Source of the DNA: Tieghemiomyces parasiticus
Taxonomy: Eukaryota; Kickxellomycota; Dimargaritomycetes; Dimargaritales; Dimargaritaceae
Assembly: GCA_027575765.1 (NCBI GenBank)
Contig: JANBPT010000275.1
Coordinates: 1 to 48,652 of the forward strand
DNA: 48,652 nucleotides
Reading direction: 5' to 3'
The translations under genes and the position numbers were made by a program. Of this stretch, positions 32,190 to 41,400 are shown piece after piece. Numbering within the stretch: the first letter of the stretch is position 1; the number at the start of each line of letters is the position of its first letter. A model generated the notes under the pieces. The model was not told the DNA's origin. It saw only the letters and a list, made by a program, of their open reading frames with translations, and did no database searches.

Positions 32190-34831
32190 TTAGGTGCCAG
32201 GCTCATACCGTGGAGTAGAGTAGTTATGGGCAGCCCCACCCGCCGGTCCCATCGACGGAGCACTCACCAACGACATGGACGCCTCCGAAGTTCCTGAAGT
32301 CGCCACGCCCGACGCTGACGAAAGTGTCATAGTCTGATCTATTTCCTCACGCCCACGCCACCCAGCTTGGTGCCCTGGCGGCATCATCGCGGTCGTCCGA
32401 TCAAACAACTCAAGGGTCACAGTCGCCAAAAATGCCGGAATCGACCGGCGTTCCACAACCCAAAACTGGATGAGCGAGTCCAGGCTGCGCACGAAAGCGG
32501 CGTTCCCGCCGCCGGCTAGTTCGAGCGTCCCGGCGTCGTGCTGGTCCGATGTAAATATGAAGGAGTGGTCTTCGGCTTCGCCGTACATGGAAACCAGGCG
32601 CACCCGTCCGTTCTCCAGGAAGTCGACCCGGTAGCCTAGGAGACTGAAGACGGCTTCACGCATTTCTTGGGCCTTAGCCCGCCAGACCTGTATTGTGAGG
32701 GGCGATGTCGACAGACGTGGGGATACACAGGACGTGGTGCATAAGTATGGGCGGGCGTGTTAGTGATTTGGACAGGGAATTCCGGTAGGCCATGGGCCAG
32801 CGGCAACCCAGGAGACTAATAGCCGAGCCAGTCCAGGCTATTTGCCACTCACCTCCTTCAGGCGCGTCATACGCTTTTCCTTCTCGGCCACCTCTTTCGT
32901 CATCTCAGCGTTACTAGCCATCAGGTTTGCTACGGTCTGTTGGGGCACGAGCGGACCTTGAAGGTCATCCAAGCCTTCCCTTGCATCGACTGCATGGGGC
33001 GCCACTTTAGTTGTTGCGCCACCTCCCGCAGCCATCAGCTGCTGTAGGAGAGCAGCGTTCTCCTGGCGTAGGGACTGCAGGGTGGACTCGCGGATAGCGT
33101 AAGCGTGGGTGGTAGGGTTGTCGGCCAGCTGGAGCACGCGGGTAGTTCGCGGGTTATAGTCACCCTGGCCCACTTTATGCTCGAGGAGAGCCAACTCGCG
33201 GTCCTGGGTTTCAAGGCGTTTCTCAAGGCGGGACAGTTCGCGACGTAGGGCCTCGGCCTCCCCAGCGTCATCGCGGTGGTTATCGTCAGGGTGAGCCGGG
33301 GCTACGCTGGCGGATCGCTGCTGGGTGGCAAGCTGCTCAGTGAGACGTTGGATTTGGTCGCGGTACTCGGCCGTCAGCTCTTCCAACCCCTGGATCCGCT
33401 GGGTTTTGGCCGCGTCGTGGTGGGCCGCGCCCCCTTCCTCCCCGCCGTGAGAAAGGTTAGTGGTCATGTCTTCCATATCGTAGCTCTTGAGCTGCTCGCG
33501 GAGGAAGTCCACTTCGCGCTGGGCCAAGGCGCGCAGCTTCTCGAGGCGCTGGAGCGTCCGCTTATCCTTGCTGCGCTGCTGTTCCAGGGCGGTAACGCGC
33601 GTCTGGGCTTCCCCGAGCTGCCGCTGCTGCTCCTCATTTTCGACCCGTGCACCGGCCATCTGGGCCCGGAGCTGGCCCAGTTGGTCACGGAGGCCGGAAA
33701 TCTCCCGTCGCTGCTGGGCAATGGTCCGGCTAAGAGCGAGAGGAGACACATCCTCGCTCCTGGGCGTGAGATCCTGCTGGTCGTTCGTCACGGCCGGGGT
33801 CGAGGCATCAGGACCGGTACCGGCCAGGGCCGCGCGGGCCGTACTCTCCCAGTGATCGCGCTGGTGGCGCAAGTCTTCGGCTTCCATCTCGAGGTCAGTG
33901 ACCCGCTCCCGCAGGGGACGTAGCAGCTCAAGTTCGTGCTCAAGGCGGCCTTGCTGCTCGCGGGCCAGCTCAAAGTTTTCGTGTTTGACTTCCCAGTCCT
34001 CCACTTCCTTCTGCAGGTTGCGGATCTTGGTCTCTAGTTGCTTGATGTAGACCACCTGGTGGCGGAGGTCACCCCGTACCGAGTCCATGAGCGGATCGCT
34101 GCGCTGGCGGGCCCGCAGATCAGCCAGTTCCCGCTCAGCCGTAACCAGGTCGCGCTGGGTGGCCTCGAGGGATCGCGCCAGTGCTTCCGTGTGTTGAGTC
34201 TTGCTCGTCAGCTGGTCGCGGAGCTGACACGCTGTGTCAGCCTCGTGCCGTACCCGGCCGTTGAGCAGCTGGACCTCCTCGCGCAGGTGCTGGACCGTTT
34301 CGTTCTCGCCGCCGCCACTCCCTACCACGGTTAGACTGTCGTCATCCTCTGAGAGCAACAGCCGATCAATCCGTTCCTGGTGCTGAACCCGGAGCTGGCG
34401 GAGCTTGAGCTCGTAGCCTTCCTTGCACCGCTGCAACTCCTCTTCCAGGCGGAAACTTTGCGCAGTGGCCTCCTTCTCCTTTTCAAACAGGAACCGACGG
34501 TCCTTTTCGAGCTTCTCGATCCGGGCGCTCTGCTCTTTGATGGTCCGCTCAAACTCACGGAGCTGCGGTTCCTGGTTCAGCCGTTCCTGTTCTAGTTCCG
34601 ACCGGGCCCGCGCGGCCTCGTACCGTAGCCGCTTACACGCTCGCCGCGTGCTATCGTAGTCAGTCTCTGGGCGGGACGAAATGAGAGGGTGGCAAGGGTG
34701 AAGGGCAGCATGATTAGCGATGAACACCCAGCGGCGAGTGGCCGATTTGGAGTATGTTGTGGAGCCGGTACGCGCTGAGCGAATTGACGGGCACCACAGG
34801 GCCTACCTTCGTCCTGAGGTAGCCCGTTCAT
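32190..34831 (-). CDS. MAD1: Spindle assembly checkpoint protein MAD1
   Basis: Three exons on minus: 34831-34807 (25 nt), 34666-32853 and 32687-32190, giving 778 aa. Introns are 140 and 165 nt. Mad1 recruits Mad2 to unattached kinetochores and nuclear pores and templates the checkpoint signal. Residues ~10-610 are almost continuous coiled coil. The Mad2-interaction motif is RVLQLADNP at about 518-526, matching R-[VL]-L-Q-[LM]-x-x-N-P. The RLK motif used for Bub1 binding lies at about 610-612 (MTRLKE), exactly at the second splice, which continues VWRAKAQEMREAVFSLLGYR then VDFLENGRVRLVSMY. The kinetochore-type C-terminal domain ends SLDSLIQFWVVERRSIPAFL then ATVTLELFD. A ~55-residue Ser/Gly/Pro tail after that domain is longer than usual. 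The tiny first exon (MNGLPQDE) is supported by a good donor and restored frame, but a different upstream start is possible. Confidence 0.93.
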
Positions 34832-35543
34832 GTCGAAGCGATGAGGGGTTATTCGTGCAGGGCCGGATGCCCTAAAGGTCGGGAAGGTCGTAAGTAATAG
34901 AGTGGGCTAGTCAATTAGCGAAGGCAAGCGGAGCTTATGCGTAACAGGAAGGGATGAGGACCGAGAACAATCAAGGCGGCCCAGGGCATTGCCATGTCCG
35001 AAGGGTGGCCGCATTCCATAAGCTAGTTTTGCGACCAGCCGCGGGAGCAAATATGAGAATCCATGCGCTCTTCTCCACAGCACCATGGTGGCTTTTTTTT
35101 CCACTGGCACGCGGGGCATGGCGCGATGCTGTTAGTCTTTCAGTCCTTGCAGAGGAGTTAAGTCCCCAGAAATAATGCACTTTCGGGATCAAGAGTGGTT
35201 ATGGCTTATCTCGCCGGCCTTGGGGTAGCCCACCTCGCTTCAAAGCCAATCTAGAAGCCTATCTCACCTCGTTGATAGACACCATTACATCCAAGGTTAT
35301 TTTGCTCAATGACTGTGTTGAGCAAGAAAGATGACCTATACATTTAATGTTCAGAGGATATGCACGTTGGGCCAATTGATACAAGACGTAGCTGAAGAAA
35401 CGCCGAATGTAGACAGTATATATAAAAACACCAAACCAGACAAGTTTACGTGGACGAAAAAAAAAAAAAAAACGATACTACTCAACACTGGTAGAGGCCA
35501 GTCGGAACCTTCTCCGGAAGCCCCCATCGCAGAGAGATCGCAG
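34832..35543. other. Intergenic, promoter of MAD1
   Basis: About 710 bp between the MAD1 start and the 3' end of the phosphatidylserine synthase gene. It contains a 15-nt A run near 35458-35472. No gene seen. Confidence 0.5.
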
Positions 35544-36311
35544 CTAAAGCTTAGGGATCCGCAGGGTCTGGCTGATCATAGTGGTGCCGCTGAATACATA
35601 GAGAAGGGCGAGTGGGTGGTAGGTGAGCCCACCACCGACGTGGTACTCTCCGAAGGCCACGCTGGAATAAAGTGTTGGGACGCTGGGGCCGAGCCGGCCG
35701 ATGTAGACGAGGTAGGCGAACAGGCCGACAATGGCAATGGAGGTCGGGATAGGAGTGCCTTCAAAGTAATGAATCTTTCCGGTACTGTCCTTCGGCAGCG
35801 ACGCTACGGTGGCATTGTAGCGGGCAAGACGGGATATACCACAGGCCACAAAGTACACCATGGCGACAATGTCCAGGTTGGTCTGGAGGCCCAGAGCGAA
35901 CCCGACAGTGGCGGGAGCCACGCCAAACGACACTAGGTCGGCCAGTGAGTCGAGCTCCTGGCCCAGCAACGAACTCTTCTGGCGCCAGCGGGCCACACGG
36001 CCGTCCAGCACGTCCAAGAAGGCACCCACCGGGATCAGTATGAGGGCCGCCCAGAGGTACCAACCGTTAAGGTCGGTCACCAGGTATTTCATGCTGCACA
36101 GAATGGAGGTCATGCCACACACCCCGTTGCCTAGTGTGAGGAAGTCAGCCAGGTGGAAGGACCGCACCAACGAGAAATGGGCCGGCCGGTCGGAGAGCGA
36201 GGCTGCGACAGTGGGCGCCACGTCGGGTCCCGAAGAGGAGTTGACTTCGCGACGACGGTCCCGCGGGGCGGTTGCGCCGTTACGCAAGACGGGTGGAGAC
36301 TTGGGGGCCAT
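35544..36311 (-). CDS. CHO1: CDP-diacylglycerol-serine O-phosphatidyltransferase (PS synthase)
   Basis: Intronless, 255 aa from the Met at 36311 (MAPKSPPVLR). The in-frame extension upstream is low-complexity and probably untranslated. The enzyme makes phosphatidylserine from CDP-diacylglycerol and serine at the endoplasmic reticulum, the first step of the fungal PS-PE-PC route. The complete CDP-alcohol phosphatidyltransferase motif D-x2-D-G-x2-A-R-x8-G-x3-D-x3-D is present: DVLDGRVARWRQ from residue 100, then GQELDSLADL with G117, D121 and D125. Several hydrophobic helices follow (VAPATVGFALGL, IVAMVYFVACGISRLARYNA, PTSIAIVGLFAYLVYI). SRLARYNA and YFEGTPIPTS are characteristic of the PssA/Cho1 class rather than of choline or inositol transferases. 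The N-terminal ~45 residues are hydrophilic, as in fungal Cho1. Length is close to yeast Cho1 (276 aa). Confidence 0.95.
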   Translation of the reverse strand: MAPKSPPVLRNGATAPRDRRREVNSSSGPDVAPTVAASLSDRPAHFSLVRSFHLADFLTLGNGVCGMTSILCSMKYLVTDLNGWYLWAALILIPVGAFLDVLDGRVARWRQKSSLLGQELDSLADLVSFGVAPATVGFALGLQTNLDIVAMVYFVACGISRLARYNATVASLPKDSTGKIHYFEGTPIPTSIAIVGLFAYLVYIGRLGPSVPTLYSSVAFGEYHVGGGLTYHPLALLYVFSGTTMISQTLRIPKL

Positions 36312-37790
36312 TGACGGAAGGGGGCGAATCAGAGTGGTGGTTGGCGGGCAATGAGGGGATGTGATGGAAGGGTAGGTGACAAGGTTAAAGGGTGCAATGC
36401 GGGTCAAGTGGTGACTGGCGAGAGAGAAAGTGAGAGGACCCCTAATGGTGGGTAGCTAAGGTCGAGGAAGAGAGGGGCCAGCGTGTCAACCAGGGTCGAG
36501 CGAGCGGGCCGTGGGGGCAATTAAGTGGGTGACGACAGAGGGTCTAGCTGATAAGCGTCTGCGGCAGGCCAAGGTGACGTAGCCGTCCACCCCATAGGTC
36601 CCAGGAAACCGGGGTAAGATTGGGGGAGGGGCCGAGTAAATACGTCTTGGTGGCCCGGCGGACAGTGGTGGCGGGGAAACCCATAGGCGGAGAAGGCTTG
36701 GCAGGCTGATTAAGGCCCCCAGGAGGCTAGATGTGATGAGGTGGTGCCGTCGGTGAGAGAGGGCGCTGCCAGGACCCTGGCTCTGGCTTGGCGCGGTAAC
36801 TAGTAAACATGCCGATAGGGGAAGGACGTTTGTGCATCTGGGCAATTCTGCTGCGACGCAGGTGGCCGTGCCGGTTCCTGTGGGCCACTGCGCACAGTTA
36901 CCAAGCTACCCAACTGCGGCGAGCCAGCGATGTCCGCCTTGCGGTCAGCCCCCATTTTCGTAGGGCAGTGACCTTATCGAAGGTACAGCGGCCCAGCTCC
37001 GTATCTGCCGCGGGACGATTGCCATCTGGAAGGCAGGGGTCTGTCTGCTGGCTGGCGAGCGATCTAAACGGCCCTTCATAGCCTTTGGCAGCCTCTGGTA
37101 CACCGCAACCAACGCTTTGGTAAGCCATGGCGGGACCCTTGAGCCTACGACCTTAGGATATGCCCTAGTGAGTGGCTGGCCTTGTCCTGGACTGGGGCTA
37201 TAAAAGCCTCCTCGGCGCCCCTGACTGCGTTGTTGGCCCGTAGTCCTTTTACACCTCTCCCCACTGCGTCCAGGGAACTACTCGCCGATCCACATTGCAG
37301 CCTCGCTTGCCAATATCCCTAGGCATTCTCCTATTTACACGGACACGTGCTTTGGTAGCGACAGCTGACCCCTGGCGCTCTCTGTGTGTCTCCGCGCTGA
37401 TCCCCGCTGCGCACAGCTCACGCTCAAAGTCAGGTGGCTATTTCTGGATGTCTCCCCCCCCCCACTCCACTGGCCTCATTCACACGTTAGGGCTCCTGGG
37501 CCACCCCTCAGCACCACCTCCCACTACATCACAGCAGTCCACTACCCTGTTCGCCTGAGCTGTAGTCACAGCCCTCCATCCCTATCCGCTGGTCGATACC
37601 CCGCTTGCTTCTTGTTTAACTCCACACCCCACAAACCTTATATCGTCTATTAATTGTGGCACCACCCCACTTGCCGCCGTGTTACCCTTCCCGGACTTTC
37701 CTACTGGCAGCAGCCCTCTCCTCAGCCGCCCCCCCCCATTCGCCTCGCCGTACCGACCACATCTTCACTCTCCGCTCTCCCACTTCGGCC
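36312..37790. promoter_or_regulatory. Divergent promoter region with TATA box
   Basis: 1479 bp between the PS synthase (-) and S28 peptidase (+) start codons. A perfect TATAAAAG lies at 37199-37206 on plus, about 590 bp upstream of the S28 start, so either a long or spliced 5' leader or a separate non-coding transcript is implied. C-rich tracts occur at 37447-37457 and near 37730. No supported coding exon. Confidence 0.4.
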
Positions 37791-39663
37791 ATGAACTATC
37801 AAATGTTCCTCGCCGTAGTGGCCCTGCTCTGTCTGCAGGTGGTCCGACACGTCGTCCGCGCCGACCCGCTGGCGGTGCGCATGGTGGACGACTTGGTAAC
37901 CTTCAAGTAAGTGCCTCCTAGCAGTTCCGCGCTCTGCCTACGCGTTCGACCCGCCGAGGGCTGCACCAGTATCCGAAGTAGCCCGACGATGAAAGTCACA
38001 GGGGCGGTTGGCTCTATCTCCCTTCACCACCTGACCACCGACTTTGTCTCCGCCATGTCCCCCCCCAACTACCCTACGGCCACTTGCCTTTTTAGACAAG
38101 GATTCTTTGACGACGACGACAACGACCCGTTCTTCAGTCTGGTGGCGGCCCCCGAGGAGGAACATTGGTTCCAGCAGCGTATCGACCACCTGGGCTTCTA
38201 CCGCAAGACTTTCCGTCAGCTGTATTACGTTAACGATACCTACTATCGCCCGGGCGGCCCCGTGTACTGTAAGTGGCCTTTCTGACCGATCAACTGTCCG
38301 GATACAACAGCCGCGCAACGTTGGCCTAGGGACCGGCTAGTACTGGTACTGACACTAATGTGCACTCTAATGATCACACCCTTTTCACCCGCCTCGCCTA
38401 GTGTACTGCCCGGGCGAGTCCGCCAATAAGATCTCTACAGTTAAGAGCGGTTTCCTGCTCAACCTGGCTGAGGCGACCAATGGGTTGGTAGTATCCTTGG
38501 AGCACCGCTATTACGGACGCTCCAACCCGGTGCCCGACCTTAGCCCGCGCAACATGCGATACCTGAGCGTGGCCCAAGCCCTGGCGGACATGGCCCATTT
38601 CATTAAGACCGCTGAACTGCCACAGATCGAAAAGAACCGCGCGGACGTGCGCTGGATAGTCGTGGGCGGCTCCTACGCCGCCAATCTGGCCGTATGGATG
38701 CGGCTCAAGTACCCGGACCTGGTCTACGCTGCCTACTCGTCGTCTGGCCCCGTGCGGGCTAAGTATGACTTCTACGAATACGACCTCATGGTGGGCCGTC
38801 GCCTCCCCTGCGCGGACGCCGTGGCCGAGGCCGTGCGCCAGATCGATGAGGTGCTATACAGTGGTGACGAGTCTGCCATTCGTGACCTAAAGACCGCCTT
38901 CGGCCTCGAGGCCCTCGAACGACCCGCCGATTTTTCCGGGGCCCTTGTGGACCAGATGACTAGCCTGGTGCAGTATTACGCCCCGCCGGTCGCCAACAAG
39001 ACCGACGCCGTGGCCGACTATTGTGCGGCCTTCAACCTCAACGATAACATGGGAGCTGGCAGTATTGGTCTAGTTGAGAGCTTTGCCGCACTGACCAAGC
39101 GCTACCTGGCCGAGAAGAAAGTCAAGGTATTGGAGACGTACGACACCTACCGTAACGCCAACAACTACACCCTGGACCAGAGTGGCCGCGCGTGGTTCTA
39201 TCAGACCTGTACCGAGTTTGCCTATTGGCAGACTGCCCCACCCACCCCGGCCATGCTTAGCCTCCGGTCCCGCCTGGTCGATATCGACTACAACGAAGCG
39301 CCCTGTCGCGCCTACTTTGGTGCCCAAGTTTCGCTCCCCGTTGACGTGTCGCGTATCAACCGCCAATATCACGGGGACCAAATTGAAGTCACCCGCGTGT
39401 ACTACGTCAACGGCGAGTTTGATCCCTGGCGGTACCTGTCTGTCTCTGCCCCCACCGCTCCGCCACGCGCCCCCACCACGCCAGATGTCCACGTACGCGT
39501 CATCCCTGGCGGGTCCCATTGTTATGATTTGCGTCGTCCCACCGATACCGACTGGGACGAACTCAAAGAGATTCGTGCGGATATCATTCGTACGTTCCGC
39601 GAGTGGCTTAGCCAGAAGAACACAGCCCTTCTCGAGCAAGACGATTGGGAGTCAACTTTCTAG
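37791..39663 (+). CDS. Secreted serine carboxypeptidase, S28 family (prolyl-carboxypeptidase-like)
   Basis: Exons 37791-37906, 38096-38268 and 38402-39663 join in frame to 516 aa (intron phases 2 and 1). S28 peptidases are lysosomal or secreted enzymes with an alpha/beta-hydrolase fold that cleave next to proline. The N terminus is a signal peptide (MNYQMFLAVVALLCLQVV...). Early signatures: HWFQQRIDHLGFYRKTFRQL and YRPGGPVYLYCPGES, the second created by the exon 2/3 splice. Catalytic Ser is in WIVVGGSYAANLAVW (Ser187), Asp in VNGEFDPWRYLS (Asp437) and His in VIPGGSHCYDLRRP (His469), so the triad is complete and the enzyme is probably active. SLEHRYYGRS and YSSSGPVRAKYDFYEY are further family motifs. 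Its paired cysteines suit an extracytoplasmic protein. An Asp run (FFDDDDNDPF) lies near the mature N terminus, perhaps in a propeptide. Confidence 0.94.
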
Positions 39664-40196
39664 TTGAAACTCAATCGCTGTGGCCGGGCCCTTATTTCTA
39701 AGGCGAATCCGCACATTTCCAGGCGGCTCGCTTAATGCTGAAGGCAGTCCTTTAAATCTATATATAAATTGCAATCCTCCCTTCGAAACCAAGGCTCACG
39801 TTTAATATAATCGAATTGCAGCTAGGAATTCCCTGATAAACACAGTATAGTCAGTCCATGCAGGCTAGACATATAATTGTCGGTGGTCAGCCTATTAACA
39901 GATTCCAGCAGACTATCACGTGATATAACCTGCACGCGGTATGTAGCCCAATTTCGCTTGGGTCTGTTGTACTTTTTTTTTTTTGCCGGTCCAAAAACAA
40001 TTCGAGAGCGTGGTCTTGGACGGCCCTGGCGAAACCAGCAGGCCAGTCCGAGCGAGGCTGTACAGCTTAGAAGCCTACCCGATTCGCTAATTCGCACCGA
40101 CCCTCATTCCATTTCCCGGGTCGTTTTATCGACCAGCCAACTTATCAACTCTTAACTCGACCATAGCCGTCTTTCCCTCTGTAGTCATTGCCCGCC
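39664..40196. other. Intergenic spacer
   Basis: 533 bp holding the S28 3' end (AT-rich, TATATATAAA near 39760) and the promoter of the zinc-finger/RGG gene. It has a T run at about 39973-39984. No gene seen. Confidence 0.5.
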
Positions 40197-41138
40197 ATGT
40201 TGAAACGGGTGAGCGATAGCTACAATTCATACTACGGCACGTCAGCCAAGAAAACCCGCAAGTCTGTAGACAGCGACAGCGACAGCGAAACTGAAACCCG
40301 AAAGAATCCTAACCGCCCACTTTCCAGTAGCGGTGACGACGATAGCGTCCACAGCAGCGATAGGTCCGAATCCGACCGTGATGAGGCAGTTGAGGACGAG
40401 GAGGACCAGTGCGACAGTAGCAACGGCGAGGACTCCAGTGACAATGAGGACGACACTACTGCGCAGGAAATTATCCGGTTCCTGAAGGCCAAGGTGGCCG
40501 CCCAGGGAAGCGACTCGGCCGACGAGGATGAAGACGAAGACTCCTCAGACGAAAACGACGATTCAGACGAAGGTGCCTCGGACGAAAACGACGAAGGGGT
40601 ATCTGACATGGCATCTGAGGACCAAGGTAGCGACTCGGAAGAGGATAGCGACAACTTCCAACTCACATACCAATGCGGACTCTGTCCGGATACCGTACTC
40701 CTAAACGAGAAAATCGCCGAATCCCACGTACGGGGAAAGAAACACCGCAGACGTGTCCATGAGCACGAGCGGGCCAACAATCTTGAACTGACCGATTTTG
40801 ACGCCATCGACGCCGAGCTCGCCGAGGACGAGAAAGCCTCCCTCGCCAGTAATGGTGAAGAACCAAATACTATCGATACTATGAGCTCAGAGCAGGTCAT
40901 GGAGGGTGTCAAGAAGTACGTTGAGAGCTTGCAGAGTGGTAGGGGTGGCGCGGGCCGCGGACGTGGACGAGGAGATGGTCGTGGTCGCGGACGTGGATCT
41001 GGCAGGGGTCGCGGTGGAAGCCGGGGTCGCGGGTTTGGAGGGAGTCGCGGCAGGAGCCATGGTCGGGGTGGCCCACGCGGTGGATCTGGTGGTCGGGGAG
41101 GCCGAGGTGGCTTCCGCGGTCGTGGACGCGGCAACTAG
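40197..41138 (+). CDS. Acidic zinc-finger and RGG-repeat protein, probably nucleolar/RNA-binding
   Basis: Intronless, 313 aa from the ATG at 40197 (MLKRVSDSYNSYYG). Order of features: a basic patch (SAKKTRKS); a long Ser/Asp/Glu-rich acidic region at about 25-155 with many casein kinase II-type sites; a U1/matrin-like C2H2 finger (C160-x2-C163 in YQCGLCPDT, H177 and H183 in ESHVRGKKHRRR) with a basic tail; a helical linker; and a C-terminal glycine/arginine-rich (GAR/RGG) domain at about 249-313. An acidic Ser-rich tract plus a GAR tail is typical of nucleolar, ribosome-assembly and RNA-binding proteins, and the Arg residues would be methylation substrates. I cannot assign it to a named orthologue. 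A long antisense open frame covers the same DNA but merely mirrors the biased composition. Confidence 0.85.
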   Translation: MLKRVSDSYNSYYGTSAKKTRKSVDSDSDSETETRKNPNRPLSSSGDDDSVHSSDRSESDRDEAVEDEEDQCDSSNGEDSSDNEDDTTAQEIIRFLKAKVAAQGSDSADEDEDEDSSDENDDSDEGASDENDEGVSDMASEDQGSDSEEDSDNFQLTYQCGLCPDTVLLNEKIAESHVRGKKHRRRVHEHERANNLELTDFDAIDAELAEDEKASLASNGEEPNTIDTMSSEQVMEGVKKYVESLQSGRGGAGRGRGRGDGRGRGRGSGRGRGGSRGRGFGGSRGRSHGRGGPRGGSGGRGGRGGFRGRGRGN

Positions 41139-41400
41139 TTAGGCCATCTCTCTCTCCCTAGTGCCCAGTCTTTATCCTCATCCATGCTTTTAGACCACCC
41201 TTCTCATTTCCAGGACAAGCTGTGATATGCACCTTTAATTCTCGCCTGTACTGCTTGGGTAACCCTGGTTGTCCTTTGTAATGCATCATAAATACCTTGA
41301 AATCTAATAACTCAAATATCCACGCTCTAGTAGATTGCGAAATAGGATAGGGTGGATAGTCTGGTGCTAAGAGTAGCTGAGATAAGGGAGGCCATGGCCA

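Noticed and set aside
33276..33923. 215-aa plus-strand frame inside MAD1
   Set aside because: Antisense shadow of a heptad-repeat coding region. No motif and no start context.
35331..35936. 201-aa plus-strand frame overlapping PS synthase
   Set aside because: It overlaps the catalytic part of a well-supported gene on the other strand and has no motif of its own.
40232..41134. 300-aa open frame antisense to the zinc-finger/RGG gene
   Set aside because: Its Ser- and Arg/Pro-rich sequence is simply the mirror of acidic and RGG codons on the plus strand. The plus frame has a zinc finger and domain order.
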